From Synechococcaceae cyanobacterium (GTDB lineage Bacteria; Cyanobacteriota; Cyanobacteriia; PCC-6307; Cyanobiaceae), in NCBI GenBank assembly GCA_947461705.1, contig CANHMF010000007.1:1-38409 (forward strand): a stretch of DNA of 38,409 nucleotides, in the 5' to 3' direction. The position numbers and the translations under genes are program-made. The notes below the pieces were generated by a model. That model was not told where the DNA came from, searched no databases, and saw only the letters and a list, made by a program, of their open reading frames with translations. Positions 9,897-19,819 of the stretch are shown in pieces (the stretch's first letter is position 1; every line of letters begins with the position of its first letter).

Positions 9897-10535
9897 TTAG
9901 CGCAGCACCACCTTCAGGAGCCCCTTGGCCAGTTCCGCCTCCTCGGCGGGATCGAAGGCCAGGGGGCTTTCTGCTGGCGGCTCCTCGGCCGGCTCACTGG
10001 GCTCAGATGCCTCAGACGGCTCAGAAGACGGCTCAGCGGTTGGGGCCGGGGGCGCCGCCACGGGTGCCGCGGCCTTCGGCGCCTGGCCCGATTGCTCCAG
10101 CCATGGACTGGCCGCAGCCGCGGCACCCGGGTTCTGGGGTTGAACGGGCTCTGCGGTGGCGTCTGGTTCCTGGCGCGGCTCCAGCCAGGGCGTGGCGGGG
10201 GCTGCGGCGGCTGCGATCGGCTCGGCTGTTGCTGCCGGCCCGGGACTTGGAGCGTTCTGGCAGAGCCCCAGGCCCTGCTGGGCCAGTTGGCGGTAGGCGG
10301 GGTCGGCGCTCGTGTCGTGAACGGTCTGGTAGTAGCCGGCGGCCCGCTCCGGGGCCCCCAGTCCATACAGATGGATGTGGCCCATCAGCAGCTGGAGCCG
10401 CTCGGCCAGCTCGTCCGCTCGGTCGGCGGGGAGCAGAGGCAGCAGCGCCTCGGCCTGCCGCAGGGCCTCGCTGAAGTTCCCCTCGCCGTAGGCCCGCTCG
10501 ATGTTGATGTAGGCCTGATCCAGGGGGGTGCTCAT
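9897..10535 (-). CDS. TPR-like protein with low-complexity acidic/Pro-Ala C-terminus
   Basis: A 212-residue protein. Residues 1-90 (PLDQAYINIERAYGEGNFSEALRQAE, then AERLQLLMGHIHLYGLG) form helix pairs with the spacing of tetratricopeptide repeats, suggesting a protein-binding scaffold. From about residue 95 the sequence becomes low complexity (Pro, Ala, Glu, Ser), with repeated PWLEP/SPWLEQSGQ units and runs such as SEPSEASEPSEPAEE, ending in a conserved-looking EEAELAKGLLKVVLR. No signal peptide or membrane segment is seen. Its ATG overlaps the tilS stop as ATGA, so the two genes are very likely cotranscribed and coupled. The product is not recognised beyond the TPR-like fold, and a functional tie to tRNA modification is not supported. 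Confidence 0.8.
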   Translation of the reverse strand: MSTPLDQAYINIERAYGEGNFSEALRQAEALLPLLPADRADELAERLQLLMGHIHLYGLGAPERAAGYYQTVHDTSADPAYRQLAQQGLGLCQNAPSPGPAATAEPIAAAAAPATPWLEPRQEPDATAEPVQPQNPGAAAAASPWLEQSGQAPKAAAPVAAPPAPTAEPSSEPSEASEPSEPAEEPPAESPLAFDPAEEAELAKGLLKVVLR

Positions 10536-11617
10536 GGAGTCGGCTGGGGTGGCTGCTGGTTCTGCAGCCCCTGTTTAGAGCTGGGATGGCTCAACCACAG
10601 GTGCTCGCGGTCCCAGTGCAGTGCCTGGCCGTGGGGCAGGGCCCAGGACCCTGGTCCCCGCATGGGGGCCAGCTGCAGCAGCAGGGCGTCCAGTGACCGT
10701 GCGGCGAGGGTGTGCCCGCTGTGCTGCTCCAGCCAGCGGTGCAGCAAGCGGCGCTGGTTGGCTGGATGCAGGGCCATCAAGGCGCGCCGGTCGAGGCGCT
10801 CTGCCGTCTCTGGGGTGGTCGAGGTCAAGGCCCGGAGGCCGAGGTCCGTGAGGTCGTCGCCGGCGTCCTGCTCCGCGGCCAGCCGTTCGCTCAGGGCGCT
10901 GATGCGCTGGCTGGCGCCGGGGTGCAGGGCTTCCAGCACCGGCAACACCTCCGCTCGCACCCGGTTACGACTGAAGCGCGGATTGGCATTGCTGGGATCC
11001 GTCCAGAGGGGCAGGCCCCAGCGCTCGCAGATGGCCAGGGTTTCCCTCCGGCTGAGGTCCAACAGGGGCCGTACCAGGGTGATCGTCGAGCCTGCGCTCA
11101 GGGGCCGTTGCCGTCGCAAGCTGCCCAGCCCGGCGGCGTGGCTGCCGCGGGCCAGCTGCAACAGCAGGGTTTCGCTGCGGTCGCTGGCGGTGTGGCCGGT
11201 GAGCACGTGGTTGCAGCCGATCTGCAGGGCCAGGGCCTCCAGGCGGGCGTAGCGCCAGTGGCGGGCTGCGGCTTCCGTCTGAGGGACGGCAGGGTCGGCC
11301 TGTTCCACGCGGATCGGTAGGCCCTGCTCGAGGGCCCACGCCTGCAGCTCCCTGGCCTGCGCGCCGGCCTCCGCCCTCCAGCCGTGGTTGCCATGCCACA
11401 GGTGCAGGGGCCAGTGGTGGAGTCGCTGCAGGTCCTGGAGGAGCCGGGCCATGGCCATGGAGTCCTGCCCGCCGGACACGGCCAGCAGCAGAGGGCGGCC
11501 CGGAGGCAGCAGCGTGGGGTTGTGCAGCAGCTGCTGGTGCAGCCGCGCGTGCAGGGGGCTCCAGGGCGGCCGTGGCGCATGGGCGACCGGGGGCTCGGAT
11601 GGGAGAATGGGATTCAT
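10532..11617 (-). CDS. tilS: tRNA(Ile)-lysidine synthase
   Basis: Adds lysine to C34 of the CAU-anticodon tRNA(Ile) so that it reads AUA. The PP-loop SGGQDSMAMARLL is clear (about residues 45-57), followed by LWHGNHGWR, the GHTASDRSETLLLQLARG segment and LVRPLLDLSRRE. At 361 residues it has the N-type catalytic core plus a helical C-terminal part. The open frame runs on to 12394, but that extension is the antisense of the Ycf23 gene. The ATG at 11617 (MNPILPSEPP), preceded by AGGA, is the natural start. This start abuts a possible ATG of the divergent Ycf23 gene in a CATATG palindrome, so each promoter must lie within or beside the other gene. Confidence 0.95.
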   Translation of the reverse strand: MNPILPSEPPVAHAPRPPWSPLHARLHQQLLHNPTLLPPGRPLLLAVSGGQDSMAMARLLQDLQRLHHWPLHLWHGNHGWRAEAGAQARELQAWALEQGLPIRVEQADPAVPQTEAAARHWRYARLEALALQIGCNHVLTGHTASDRSETLLLQLARGSHAAGLGSLRRQRPLSAGSTITLVRPLLDLSRRETLAICERWGLPLWTDPSNANPRFSRNRVRAEVLPVLEALHPGASQRISALSERLAAEQDAGDDLTDLGLRALTSTTPETAERLDRRALMALHPANQRRLLHRWLEQHSGHTLAARSLDALLLQLAPMRGPGSWALPHGQALHWDREHLWLSHPSSKQGLQNQQPPQPTP

Positions 11618-11632
11618 ATGTGTCCTGAGCCG

Positions 11633-12388
11633 ATGTCCCGTCTCCACCGTCTGCCCACCCAGCTGCAGCAGGCGCTGGTGTCGCGCCGTCTGCTCAAGGT
11701 GATCGCGGGGCTCACCAACTTTGATGCCGCTTCTGTGGAGCGCATCAGCCGCGCGGCCGGCCTCGGCGGCGCCGATGTGATCGATGTGGCCTGTGATCCC
11801 GCCCTGGTGACCCTGGCTGCAGCCGTGAGCGGTCTGCCCATCTGCGTGTCGGCGGTGGATCCTGAGCTGTTCCCCGCAGCGGTGGCCGCCGGCGCTGCCA
11901 TGGTGGAGATTGGCAACTACGACGCCTTCTACCCCCTCGGCCGTGTCTTTGATGCCGCGGAAGTGCTCGAGCTCACCCGCCGCACCCGCGAGCTGCTGCC
12001 CGAGGTGGTGCTGAGCGTCACCGTGCCCCACGTGCTGCCCCTCGACCAGCAGGAGCAGCTGGCGGTGGATCTCCAGGCCGCCGGTGCCGACATCATCCAG
12101 ACCGAAGGTGGCACCAGTGCCAAGCCCTTCAGCCCCGGCAGCCTGGGCCTGATCGAGAAGGCGGCGCCCACCCTGGCCGCGGCCCATGCCATCAGCCGCG
12201 CCGTGGCCCTGCCCGTGTTGTGTGCCTCGGGTCTCTCGGCGGTCACCCTGCCCATGGCCATCGCCGCCGGTGCCGCGGGCGTGGGGGTGGGTTCCGCCGT
12301 GAACCGCCTCAACGATGAGCTCGCCATGGTGGCGGTGGTGCGCAGCCTGCGGGAAGCCCTGTCGATCGGCGCAACGATTGCCGTTTGA
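11633..12388 (+). CDS. ycf23: Ycf23/DUF561 family protein
   Basis: A TIM-barrel-like protein conserved in cyanobacteria and in red-algal plastids as Ycf23; its biochemical role is unknown. The sequence shows the family pattern LKVIAGLTNFDAASVERISRAA, then ADVIDVACDP, GAAMVEIGNYDAFYPLGR, ADIIQTEGGTSAKP and, towards the C-terminus, PVLCASGLSAVTLPMAIAAGAAGVGVGSAVN, a phosphate-binding-like Gly-rich end of a beta/alpha barrel. The ATG at 11633 (MSRLHRLPTQL) fits the family N-terminus and gives 251 residues; an in-frame ATG at 11618 would add MCPEP. A GAGAATGGG motif at about 11602-11610 is a possible -10 region but lies within the tilS coding sequence only if tilS started further upstream. Divergent from tilS with essentially no gap. 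Confidence 0.88.
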   Translation: MSRLHRLPTQLQQALVSRRLLKVIAGLTNFDAASVERISRAAGLGGADVIDVACDPALVTLAAAVSGLPICVSAVDPELFPAAVAAGAAMVEIGNYDAFYPLGRVFDAAEVLELTRRTRELLPEVVLSVTVPHVLPLDQQEQLAVDLQAAGADIIQTEGGTSAKPFSPGSLGLIEKAAPTLAAAHAISRAVALPVLCASGLSAVTLPMAIAAGAAGVGVGSAVNRLNDELAMVAVVRSLREALSIGATIAV

Positions 12389-12456
12389 CGCCACTGGCTG
12401 TGGTACCAGCGTGAGCCCATGACTACGTTGCGGGGGTTGATCCCTGCCCGTCTGTC

Positions 12457-12885
12457 ATGGGTTCTCTGATGTGGCTTCTGCAGTGGCCGATCCGAGCCAT
12501 TGTGCTGTTGATCGTGGCCTGGCTCCCCCTCGGTGTTGAGGTGAGCAGCTTCCCGATCGCCCTGCTATCTGCCGTGGTCATCGGCCTGCTGGGTACGGTG
12601 CTGATCTGGCCGTTGAAGCTCGTGTTTGGTCCGGTGTGGGCCATCACCAGTCTGGGTGGCCTGATCAGCCCCGTGAGCCTGCTGTTCAACTGGATCATCA
12701 CGGTGGTTCTGTTTGGCCTGGCGGCCTGGCTGATCAAGGGGTTCCGCCTCAAGAACGGCCTGGTGAGCGCGATTCTCGGCGGCGTGGTGTACGCCGTGCT
12801 CTCGGCGATCATCCTGCGGCTGCTGGGTCTCGACGTTGACTTCACGCGGGCGGCAGCGCTGATCACGGCAGCCCCCGTGGCTTGA
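12457..12885 (+). CDS. Small four-helix membrane protein, phage holin superfamily IV-like
   Basis: A 142-residue, very hydrophobic protein with four predicted membrane segments: about residues 8-26, 31-58 (IALLSAVVIGLLGTVLIWPL), 62-92 (GGLISPVSLLFNWIITVVLF) and 104-122. The pattern, with a Gly/Leu-rich second helix and a short KGFRLKNG loop before the last helix, matches the proteins annotated as phage holin family (4TM, superfamily IV), which are widespread in cyanobacterial chromosomes and usually not linked to prophage. No phage genes are nearby, so lysis is unlikely. ATG at 12457 or 12469 could start it. It follows the Ycf23 gene by 68 bases and precedes uvrB by 50. Confidence 0.8.
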   Translation: MGSLMWLLQWPIRAIVLLIVAWLPLGVEVSSFPIALLSAVVIGLLGTVLIWPLKLVFGPVWAITSLGGLISPVSLLFNWIITVVLFGLAAWLIKGFRLKNGLVSAILGGVVYAVLSAIILRLLGLDVDFTRAAALITAAPVA

Positions 12886-12935
12886 GCCGCGCTGGCTGAG
12901 TCACGGCTGGTGCAGTGGCCCCCGAGAATGGGGGC

Positions 12936-14942
<2,007 letters not shown>

Positions 14943-14974
14943 GCCACCATGGGCCGTATTGCCCTGGTCTGTTG

Positions 14975-16492
14975 ATGCCTGTCCGTTCCCTGCTTCGCAC
15001 CGCCGCCGCCACGGCTGTCATCGCCGGTGCCCTGCCGGTGGGAGCCATTGAGCAGGTGCAGATCCGGTTCCCGTTTGTGGACGAGAGCTTCAACCTGAAG
15101 GTGAGTGAGCTGGCTGATCCCCAGGCTCTTCTGAATGGCAACAGCGATCTGGCCGAGCTGGACCGGGCCACGGATGGGGTGATCGGTCGGGGCCTGATTC
15201 AGGTGTTCAAAACACCGCTGCCCATCAGCGGCGGTGTCTTCGACCAGGCCACGGACTCCCCGCTGGTCAATCAGTCGTTGATGGTGCTCTCCTCGATGGG
15301 TGCGCTGGAGGGATTGCCCACCAAGACCCTCACGGCGGCCCAGTTGTCGGCCGCCATCAACAAATCGGCCGTGGGCGGGCAGGTGACTCTGCTCTCCCTG
15401 CTGCAGGCCCTCCCCGGTGACACCGCCCGAGTGGACCTGGCGCGGATGGTGTTTCTGATGAATCGCAATGCCCGCCAGCGGCAGCGCACCGAGCAGCTTG
15501 TGAACAGCCTGCCTTCTGCCAGCAGTGATCCTGGGTTGAGCGGCGCGGGCTCCCTGGCGGTGCAGCGGGGTCAGCTCAGCCTGCCCGTGGCCCATCGCCC
15601 GGAGCCCCTGCAACTGGTGCTGATCCAGCCCACCACCCAGGCCAACGGGCGCCTGGTGGTGATTTCCCATGGGCTTTGGGATGGCCCCGAGAGTTTTGAG
15701 GGCTGGGCCAACCACCTGGCCAGCCGCGGTTACACGGTGGTGTTGCCCTTGCACCCCGGCAGCGACAAGGACCAGCAGCAGGCCATGCTGAATGGTGAGG
15801 TGCCGCCCCCCAGCCCTTCGGAACTGCGGCTGAGGCCCCTGGATGTCACGGCGGTGCTGGACGCTGTTCAGGCCAATCGCCTGCAGGGCCTCAAGGGCGT
15901 CAGCGCCGAGTCCGTGGTGGTGGTGGGTCATTCCTGGGGGGCGATCACGGCCCTGCAGCTGGCGGGGGGCCGGGCCACCGCGGCCGCCCTTCAGCAACGC
16001 TGTCCTGACGTGAACGATCCCGACCGCACCTTCAGCTGGCTGCTGCAGTGCACGTTTGAATCGTCCGTGGATCAGGCCGCGGTGAATGATCCCCGGGTGA
16101 AGGCGGTGGTGGCGGTGAGCCCCCCGATTGGCCTGTTGTTCGATCCCGTGGCCGCTTCGGCCCTGCAGGCCCGCACCCTGTTGGTGAGCGGCAGTCGCGA
16201 TTGGGTGGTGCCCCCCGATCCCGAGGCGCTGGTTCCCTTTGCCGCCACCTCCCCGGCCGGCCATCGCCTGGTGCTGGCCAAGGGCGGCGACCACTTCAAT
16301 CTGCGGGCCCCTGCCAAGCAGGCCGCTGCACCGCTGTCGCCGCTGATCCTGGCCTGGGTGAACGGCGCCTATGCCGCCGGTGCCCAGGTGGCGCCGGCCG
16401 CTGGCGCCCCCAGCCTGCTCCCTCCCAGCGGTTGGGGCAGTGCCGAGATGGTGTTGGTGGATGTGCCCTCCGCCCAGGCCGCTGCCCGCTAG
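14975..16492 (+). CDS. Secreted alpha/beta hydrolase with DUF1400-like N-terminus
   Basis: A 505-residue predicted exported hydrolase. The ATG at 14975 gives a signal peptide (MPVRSLLRTAAATAVIAGALPVGA) followed by EQVQIRFPFVDESFNLKVSEL, the start of the DUF1400-type domain common in cyanobacterial hydrolases. The alpha/beta core begins near residue 210 with VISHGLWDGPESFEGWANHL. The nucleophile Ser lies in VVVVGHSWGAITAL, an Asp is in LVSGSRDWVVPPD and a His in AKGGDHFNLRAP, so the triad is complete. The substrate is unknown; a lipase or esterase acting in the periplasm is the likeliest role. Starts upstream (TTG at 14939) would bury the signal peptide. It follows uvrB closely and is probably transcribed with it. 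Confidence 0.87.
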   Translation: MPVRSLLRTAAATAVIAGALPVGAIEQVQIRFPFVDESFNLKVSELADPQALLNGNSDLAELDRATDGVIGRGLIQVFKTPLPISGGVFDQATDSPLVNQSLMVLSSMGALEGLPTKTLTAAQLSAAINKSAVGGQVTLLSLLQALPGDTARVDLARMVFLMNRNARQRQRTEQLVNSLPSASSDPGLSGAGSLAVQRGQLSLPVAHRPEPLQLVLIQPTTQANGRLVVISHGLWDGPESFEGWANHLASRGYTVVLPLHPGSDKDQQQAMLNGEVPPPSPSELRLRPLDVTAVLDAVQANRLQGLKGVSAESVVVVGHSWGAITALQLAGGRATAAALQQRCPDVNDPDRTFSWLLQCTFESSVDQAAVNDPRVKAVVAVSPPIGLLFDPVAASALQARTLLVSGSRDWVVPPDPEALVPFAATSPAGHRLVLAKGGDHFNLRAPAKQAAAPLSPLILAWVNGAYAAGAQVAPAAGAPSLLPPSGWGSAEMVLVDVPSAQAAAR

Positions 16493-16584
16493 CGCGAGCG
16501 CTGCCGCTTTGCAAGGTCTTTCTGTGGATTTGCCTTCAACCCCTTGAACTCTCGCTAAGCCTGCGTTAATCGCGATGGCAACTG

Positions 16585-18723
16585 GTGGGTCTTTACCTGC
16601 TGCATCTGCATCTCCACGGCCTGTTTCGCAGCCAAGATCTGGAACTGGGCCGGGATGCCGATACCGGCGGTCAGACCACCTACGTGCATGAACTGGTGCG
16701 CAGCCTGGCGGCCCGCCCCGAGGTGGAGCGGGTGGAGGTGGTGACGCGCCAGATCCATGACAGGCGGGTTTCGCCCGACTACGGGCAGCCGCGCGAGCCC
16801 CTGGGTTCCGCTGCTGCGATCCTGCGCTTCCCCTGCGGCCCCCGCCGCTACCTCCGCAAGGAACAGCTCTGGCCCCATCTCGAGGAGATGGCCGATGCCC
16901 TCACCGCCCACATCACCGCGCAGCCACGTCGCCCCGACTGGATCCATGCCCACTACGCCGACGCCGGCTATGTGGGGGCACTGGTGAGTCAGCGGCTGGG
17001 GATCCCCCTGGTGTTCACGGGCCATTCCCTCGGCCGCGAGAAGCAGCGCCGCCTGCTGGCCGGTGGCATGGCCCACGATCAGATCGAGCAGCAGTACGCC
17101 ATCGCTCAGCGCATGGAGGCCGAGGAGCTGGCCCTGGCCCAGAGCTCCCTGGTGGTGACCAGCACCCGCCAGGAGGCGGAGCATCAATACGCCCGCTACG
17201 ACCATTTCCGACCTGAGCTGGCGGAGGTGGTGCCGCCGGGGGTGGATGCCCGCCGCTTTCATCCCCACTGGCTGAAGGCCGAAGACCGGGAGGTTCAAGG
17301 GCTGATCGCGCCCTTCCTGCGGGATCCCGCCCTGCCGCCGTTGCTGGCCATCTGCCGGGCCGAGCGCCGCAAGAACATTCCTGCCCTGCTGGAGGCCTAT
17401 GGCCGTTCGGCTCTGCTGCGGCAACGCCACAACCTGGTGTTGGTGCTGGGCTGTCGCCACGATCCGCGCCAGATGGAGAAGCAGCAGCGGGATCTGTTCC
17501 AGCAGGTGTTTGAGCTGGTGGATCGCTTCGATCTCTACGGCCAGGTGGCCTATCCGAAGCAGCACCGCGGCGAGCAGATTCCCGCGGTGTACCGCTGGGC
17601 GGCCCGCCGCCAGGGCGTGTTTGTGAATCCCGCCCTCACCGAGCCCTTCGGACTCACGCTGTTGGAGGCCGCGGCCAGTGGCCTGCCGCTGGTGGCCACC
17701 GATGACGGCGGCCCCCGCGACATCCTGCAGCGCTGCGGCAATGGCCTGCTGGTGGATGTCACGGATCTCGATGGCCTGCAGGAGGCCCTGGAAACGGCGG
17801 GGTCCGATCCGCAGCAATGGCGCCGCTGGCGTGACAACGGCATCGAGGCGGTGAGCCGTAGCTTCAGCTGGGATGCCCATGTGTGCAGCTACTTGGGCCA
17901 TGCCACCCGCCGCTGCCAGGAGGCCACGCAGCATCTGCTCCCCCAGGTGGACCCCCAACCGCTGACGCTGCCCCGGGCCGAGCGGCTGGTGATGCTGGAT
18001 CTGGATCGCTGCCTGGAGGCCCCTGATGCCGCAGGCCTGGAGCAATTGCGCCAGCGGTTATCGGCGGATCCGGCCAGTGGGGTGGGCATTCTCAGTGGCC
18101 GCAGTTTCAAGGCGGCCCGGCTGCGCTACGCCGATCTGCAGCTGCGCGATCCCCAGGTGTGGATCGTGCAGGCCGGTACGGAGATTCGCTATGGCTCTGC
18201 CGGTGAACTGGATCACGCCTGGCAGGAGCAGATCGCCCGGGGCTGGTGCCGCCAGGGCGTGGAACAGGTGCTTCGGGAGTTGGAGCCCCGGCTCTGCCTC
18301 CAGCCCGAGGCGAATCAGGGCCCGTACAAGGTGAGCTACCTGTTGCAGCCTCCGCCGGAAGGCGTGCTGGAGATGGTGCGCCAGAAGCTGCGCCATCGCC
18401 GCCTGGATGCGCGGCCCCATCTGTTCCGCCACTGGTATCTGGATGTGCTGCCGCTGCGGGCTTCCAGGGCGGAGGCCATCCGCCATCTGGCCCTGCGTTG
18501 GGCCCTGCCCCTGGAGCGCATTCTGGTGGTGGCCTCCCAGGGGGATGAGGCCCTGCTGCGGGGCGAGCCCCTGGGTGTGGTGATCGGGGAACGCCCAAGC
18601 GCTCCCCGGGGGCTGCAACGCCGGCGCAAACTGTTTGTGTCCTCCAGTTCCCAGGCCTGGGGCGTCCTGGAGGGGCTGGATCACTTCCGATTTCTGCAGC
18701 GCTCCGGCGCCGTTCGAGGCTGA
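16585..18723 (+). CDS. spsA: Sucrose-phosphate synthase with C-terminal HAD-like domain
   Basis: GT4-family enzyme that makes sucrose 6-phosphate from an NDP-glucose and fructose 6-phosphate, for osmolyte and carbon storage. It starts at a GTG (16585), the first start after an in-frame stop at 16567. The N-terminus LHGLFRSQDLELGRDADTGGQTTYV is diagnostic for sucrose synthases and SPS. GHSLGREKQRRLLAGG follows, then the donor-site E-x7-E motif EPFGLTLLEAAASG near residue 352. A sucrose-phosphatase-like HAD domain begins near residue 468 (VMLDLDRCLEAPDA) and ends about 700, including PYKVSYLL. The HAD motifs look degenerate (DLDRC; ASQGDEALLRG in place of a GDSxND-type motif), so the phosphatase activity may be lost. 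At 712 residues this is the usual two-domain cyanobacterial length. Confidence 0.93.
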   Translation: MGLYLLHLHLHGLFRSQDLELGRDADTGGQTTYVHELVRSLAARPEVERVEVVTRQIHDRRVSPDYGQPREPLGSAAAILRFPCGPRRYLRKEQLWPHLEEMADALTAHITAQPRRPDWIHAHYADAGYVGALVSQRLGIPLVFTGHSLGREKQRRLLAGGMAHDQIEQQYAIAQRMEAEELALAQSSLVVTSTRQEAEHQYARYDHFRPELAEVVPPGVDARRFHPHWLKAEDREVQGLIAPFLRDPALPPLLAICRAERRKNIPALLEAYGRSALLRQRHNLVLVLGCRHDPRQMEKQQRDLFQQVFELVDRFDLYGQVAYPKQHRGEQIPAVYRWAARRQGVFVNPALTEPFGLTLLEAAASGLPLVATDDGGPRDILQRCGNGLLVDVTDLDGLQEALETAGSDPQQWRRWRDNGIEAVSRSFSWDAHVCSYLGHATRRCQEATQHLLPQVDPQPLTLPRAERLVMLDLDRCLEAPDAAGLEQLRQRLSADPASGVGILSGRSFKAARLRYADLQLRDPQVWIVQAGTEIRYGSAGELDHAWQEQIARGWCRQGVEQVLRELEPRLCLQPEANQGPYKVSYLLQPPPEGVLEMVRQKLRHRRLDARPHLFRHWYLDVLPLRASRAEAIRHLALRWALPLERILVVASQGDEALLRGEPLGVVIGERPSAPRGLQRRRKLFVSSSSQAWGVLEGLDHFRFLQRSGAVRG

Positions 18724-18725
18724 GC

Positions 18726-19742
18726 TCAGATCGGCGGTTCCTGGCTCTTGTACGACGCGTGATTGGGGTTGAGGTCCGGCATCCAGTAGCTGATGTCGTC
18801 GTGCCAGTAGGGCGGTCCCGAGAGACGGCTGGAGGTGAGCTTGGTGGTGCCCATCGCGCTCAGCAGGGTGCCCATGTCCACGGGTGAGAGGTCGGTGCGG
18901 ATGTCGCTGCCGGCGATCTTCAGCAGCTCGGGGATGCGGGTCACCATGGCGGGGTTCGCCAGTTTGCGGAACACCTCTGCCAGCACCAGCTTCTGGCGTT
19001 CCATGCGGCCGATATCCCCCAGTTCATCGTGGCGGAAGCGCAGGAAGCCCTCGAGCTCCTGGCCTTTGAGCAGCTGGCGGCCGGGGTACAGGTCGATGTA
19101 GAGCCCCTGGCTGTTGTCCACGTAGTACATGCGCTTGGGCACGTCCACGTCCACCCCGCCCAGGGCATCGGCCAGGCGCTGCACCGCCTGCAGATTCACC
19201 AGCAGGTAGCGATCCACCGGTGCCGCGATCAGCTTGGTGAGCTCCTGCTTCACCATGGCCACATCGCCGCTGCTGTACAGCGCGTTGGCCTTCATCACGC
19301 CGTACTTGTTGGACTCGATGAAGGTGTCGCGTGGAATCTGGGTGAGTTCGGTGCGGCCGTCCTTGAGCTGCACGGTGAACATCACATCGGTGTTGGTGGA
19401 CACGTTGTCCGTACCCATCACCACGATCCGACGGTTGCCCATGCCGGCCGGTGTCACCAGGGAGGTGAGCACGCCGCCGGGATGGGGCAGGGCCCCCAGG
19501 GCCACCTTCGCCAGCTGGGGCAGCGGGCCGCTCAGGCCATAGCCCAGCCCCATGCCGGCCAGGAACAGGGGCAGCCGGGCCAGGCCGCCGCGTCGGGGGG
19601 GGCGCTTGGCCTGACTGGCCTTGCGTGGCTTGGCGCGCTCCCTCTGGCGGCGGGTTTCCAGATCCGTCACCGTCGCGGTGCGGCCCTGCCTCCGATCGCG
19701 GCGGGGGCGGCTGGGGCTGCGGTTCGGCTGGGCTTGGGACAT
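18726..19742 (-). CDS. LytR-CpsA-Psr (LCP) family transferase
   Basis: A 338-residue membrane-anchored LCP protein; the family transfers lipid-linked glycopolymers onto peptidoglycan or other acceptors outside the membrane. A long basic cytoplasmic N-terminus (residues 1-52, many Arg/Lys) precedes one membrane segment (about residues 53-72, LARLPLFLAGMGLGYGLSG). The LCP domain shows RIVVMGTDNVSTNTDVMF, the Arg-containing QIPRDTFIES, ALGGVDVDVPKRMYY and the motif LRFRHDELGDIGRMERQ, all carrying residues known to bind the pyrophosphate lipid. It ends in a Pro/Asn-rich tail. The stop is two bases from the convergent spsA stop; purT lies 77 bases upstream on the same strand. Possible role: attaching capsule or other surface glycan. 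Confidence 0.92.
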   Translation of the reverse strand: MSQAQPNRSPSRPRRDRRQGRTATVTDLETRRQRERAKPRKASQAKRPPRRGGLARLPLFLAGMGLGYGLSGPLPQLAKVALGALPHPGGVLTSLVTPAGMGNRRIVVMGTDNVSTNTDVMFTVQLKDGRTELTQIPRDTFIESNKYGVMKANALYSSGDVAMVKQELTKLIAAPVDRYLLVNLQAVQRLADALGGVDVDVPKRMYYVDNSQGLYIDLYPGRQLLKGQELEGFLRFRHDELGDIGRMERQKLVLAEVFRKLANPAMVTRIPELLKIAGSDIRTDLSPVDMGTLLSAMGTTKLTSSRLSGPPYWHDDISYWMPDLNPNHASYKSQEPPI

Positions 19743-19819
19743 GGCTGGCTTCTATGGCCGCACCATACGGTTCGAAACCCATCAGCACCAGAGGCGTTTG
19801 GGCCTCTCTGCCAACCGAT

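Noticed and set aside
12457-12885. Prophage signal from the holin-like protein
   Set aside because: No endolysin, terminase, integrase or structural genes lie nearby; this 4TM family is common in cyanobacterial chromosomes.
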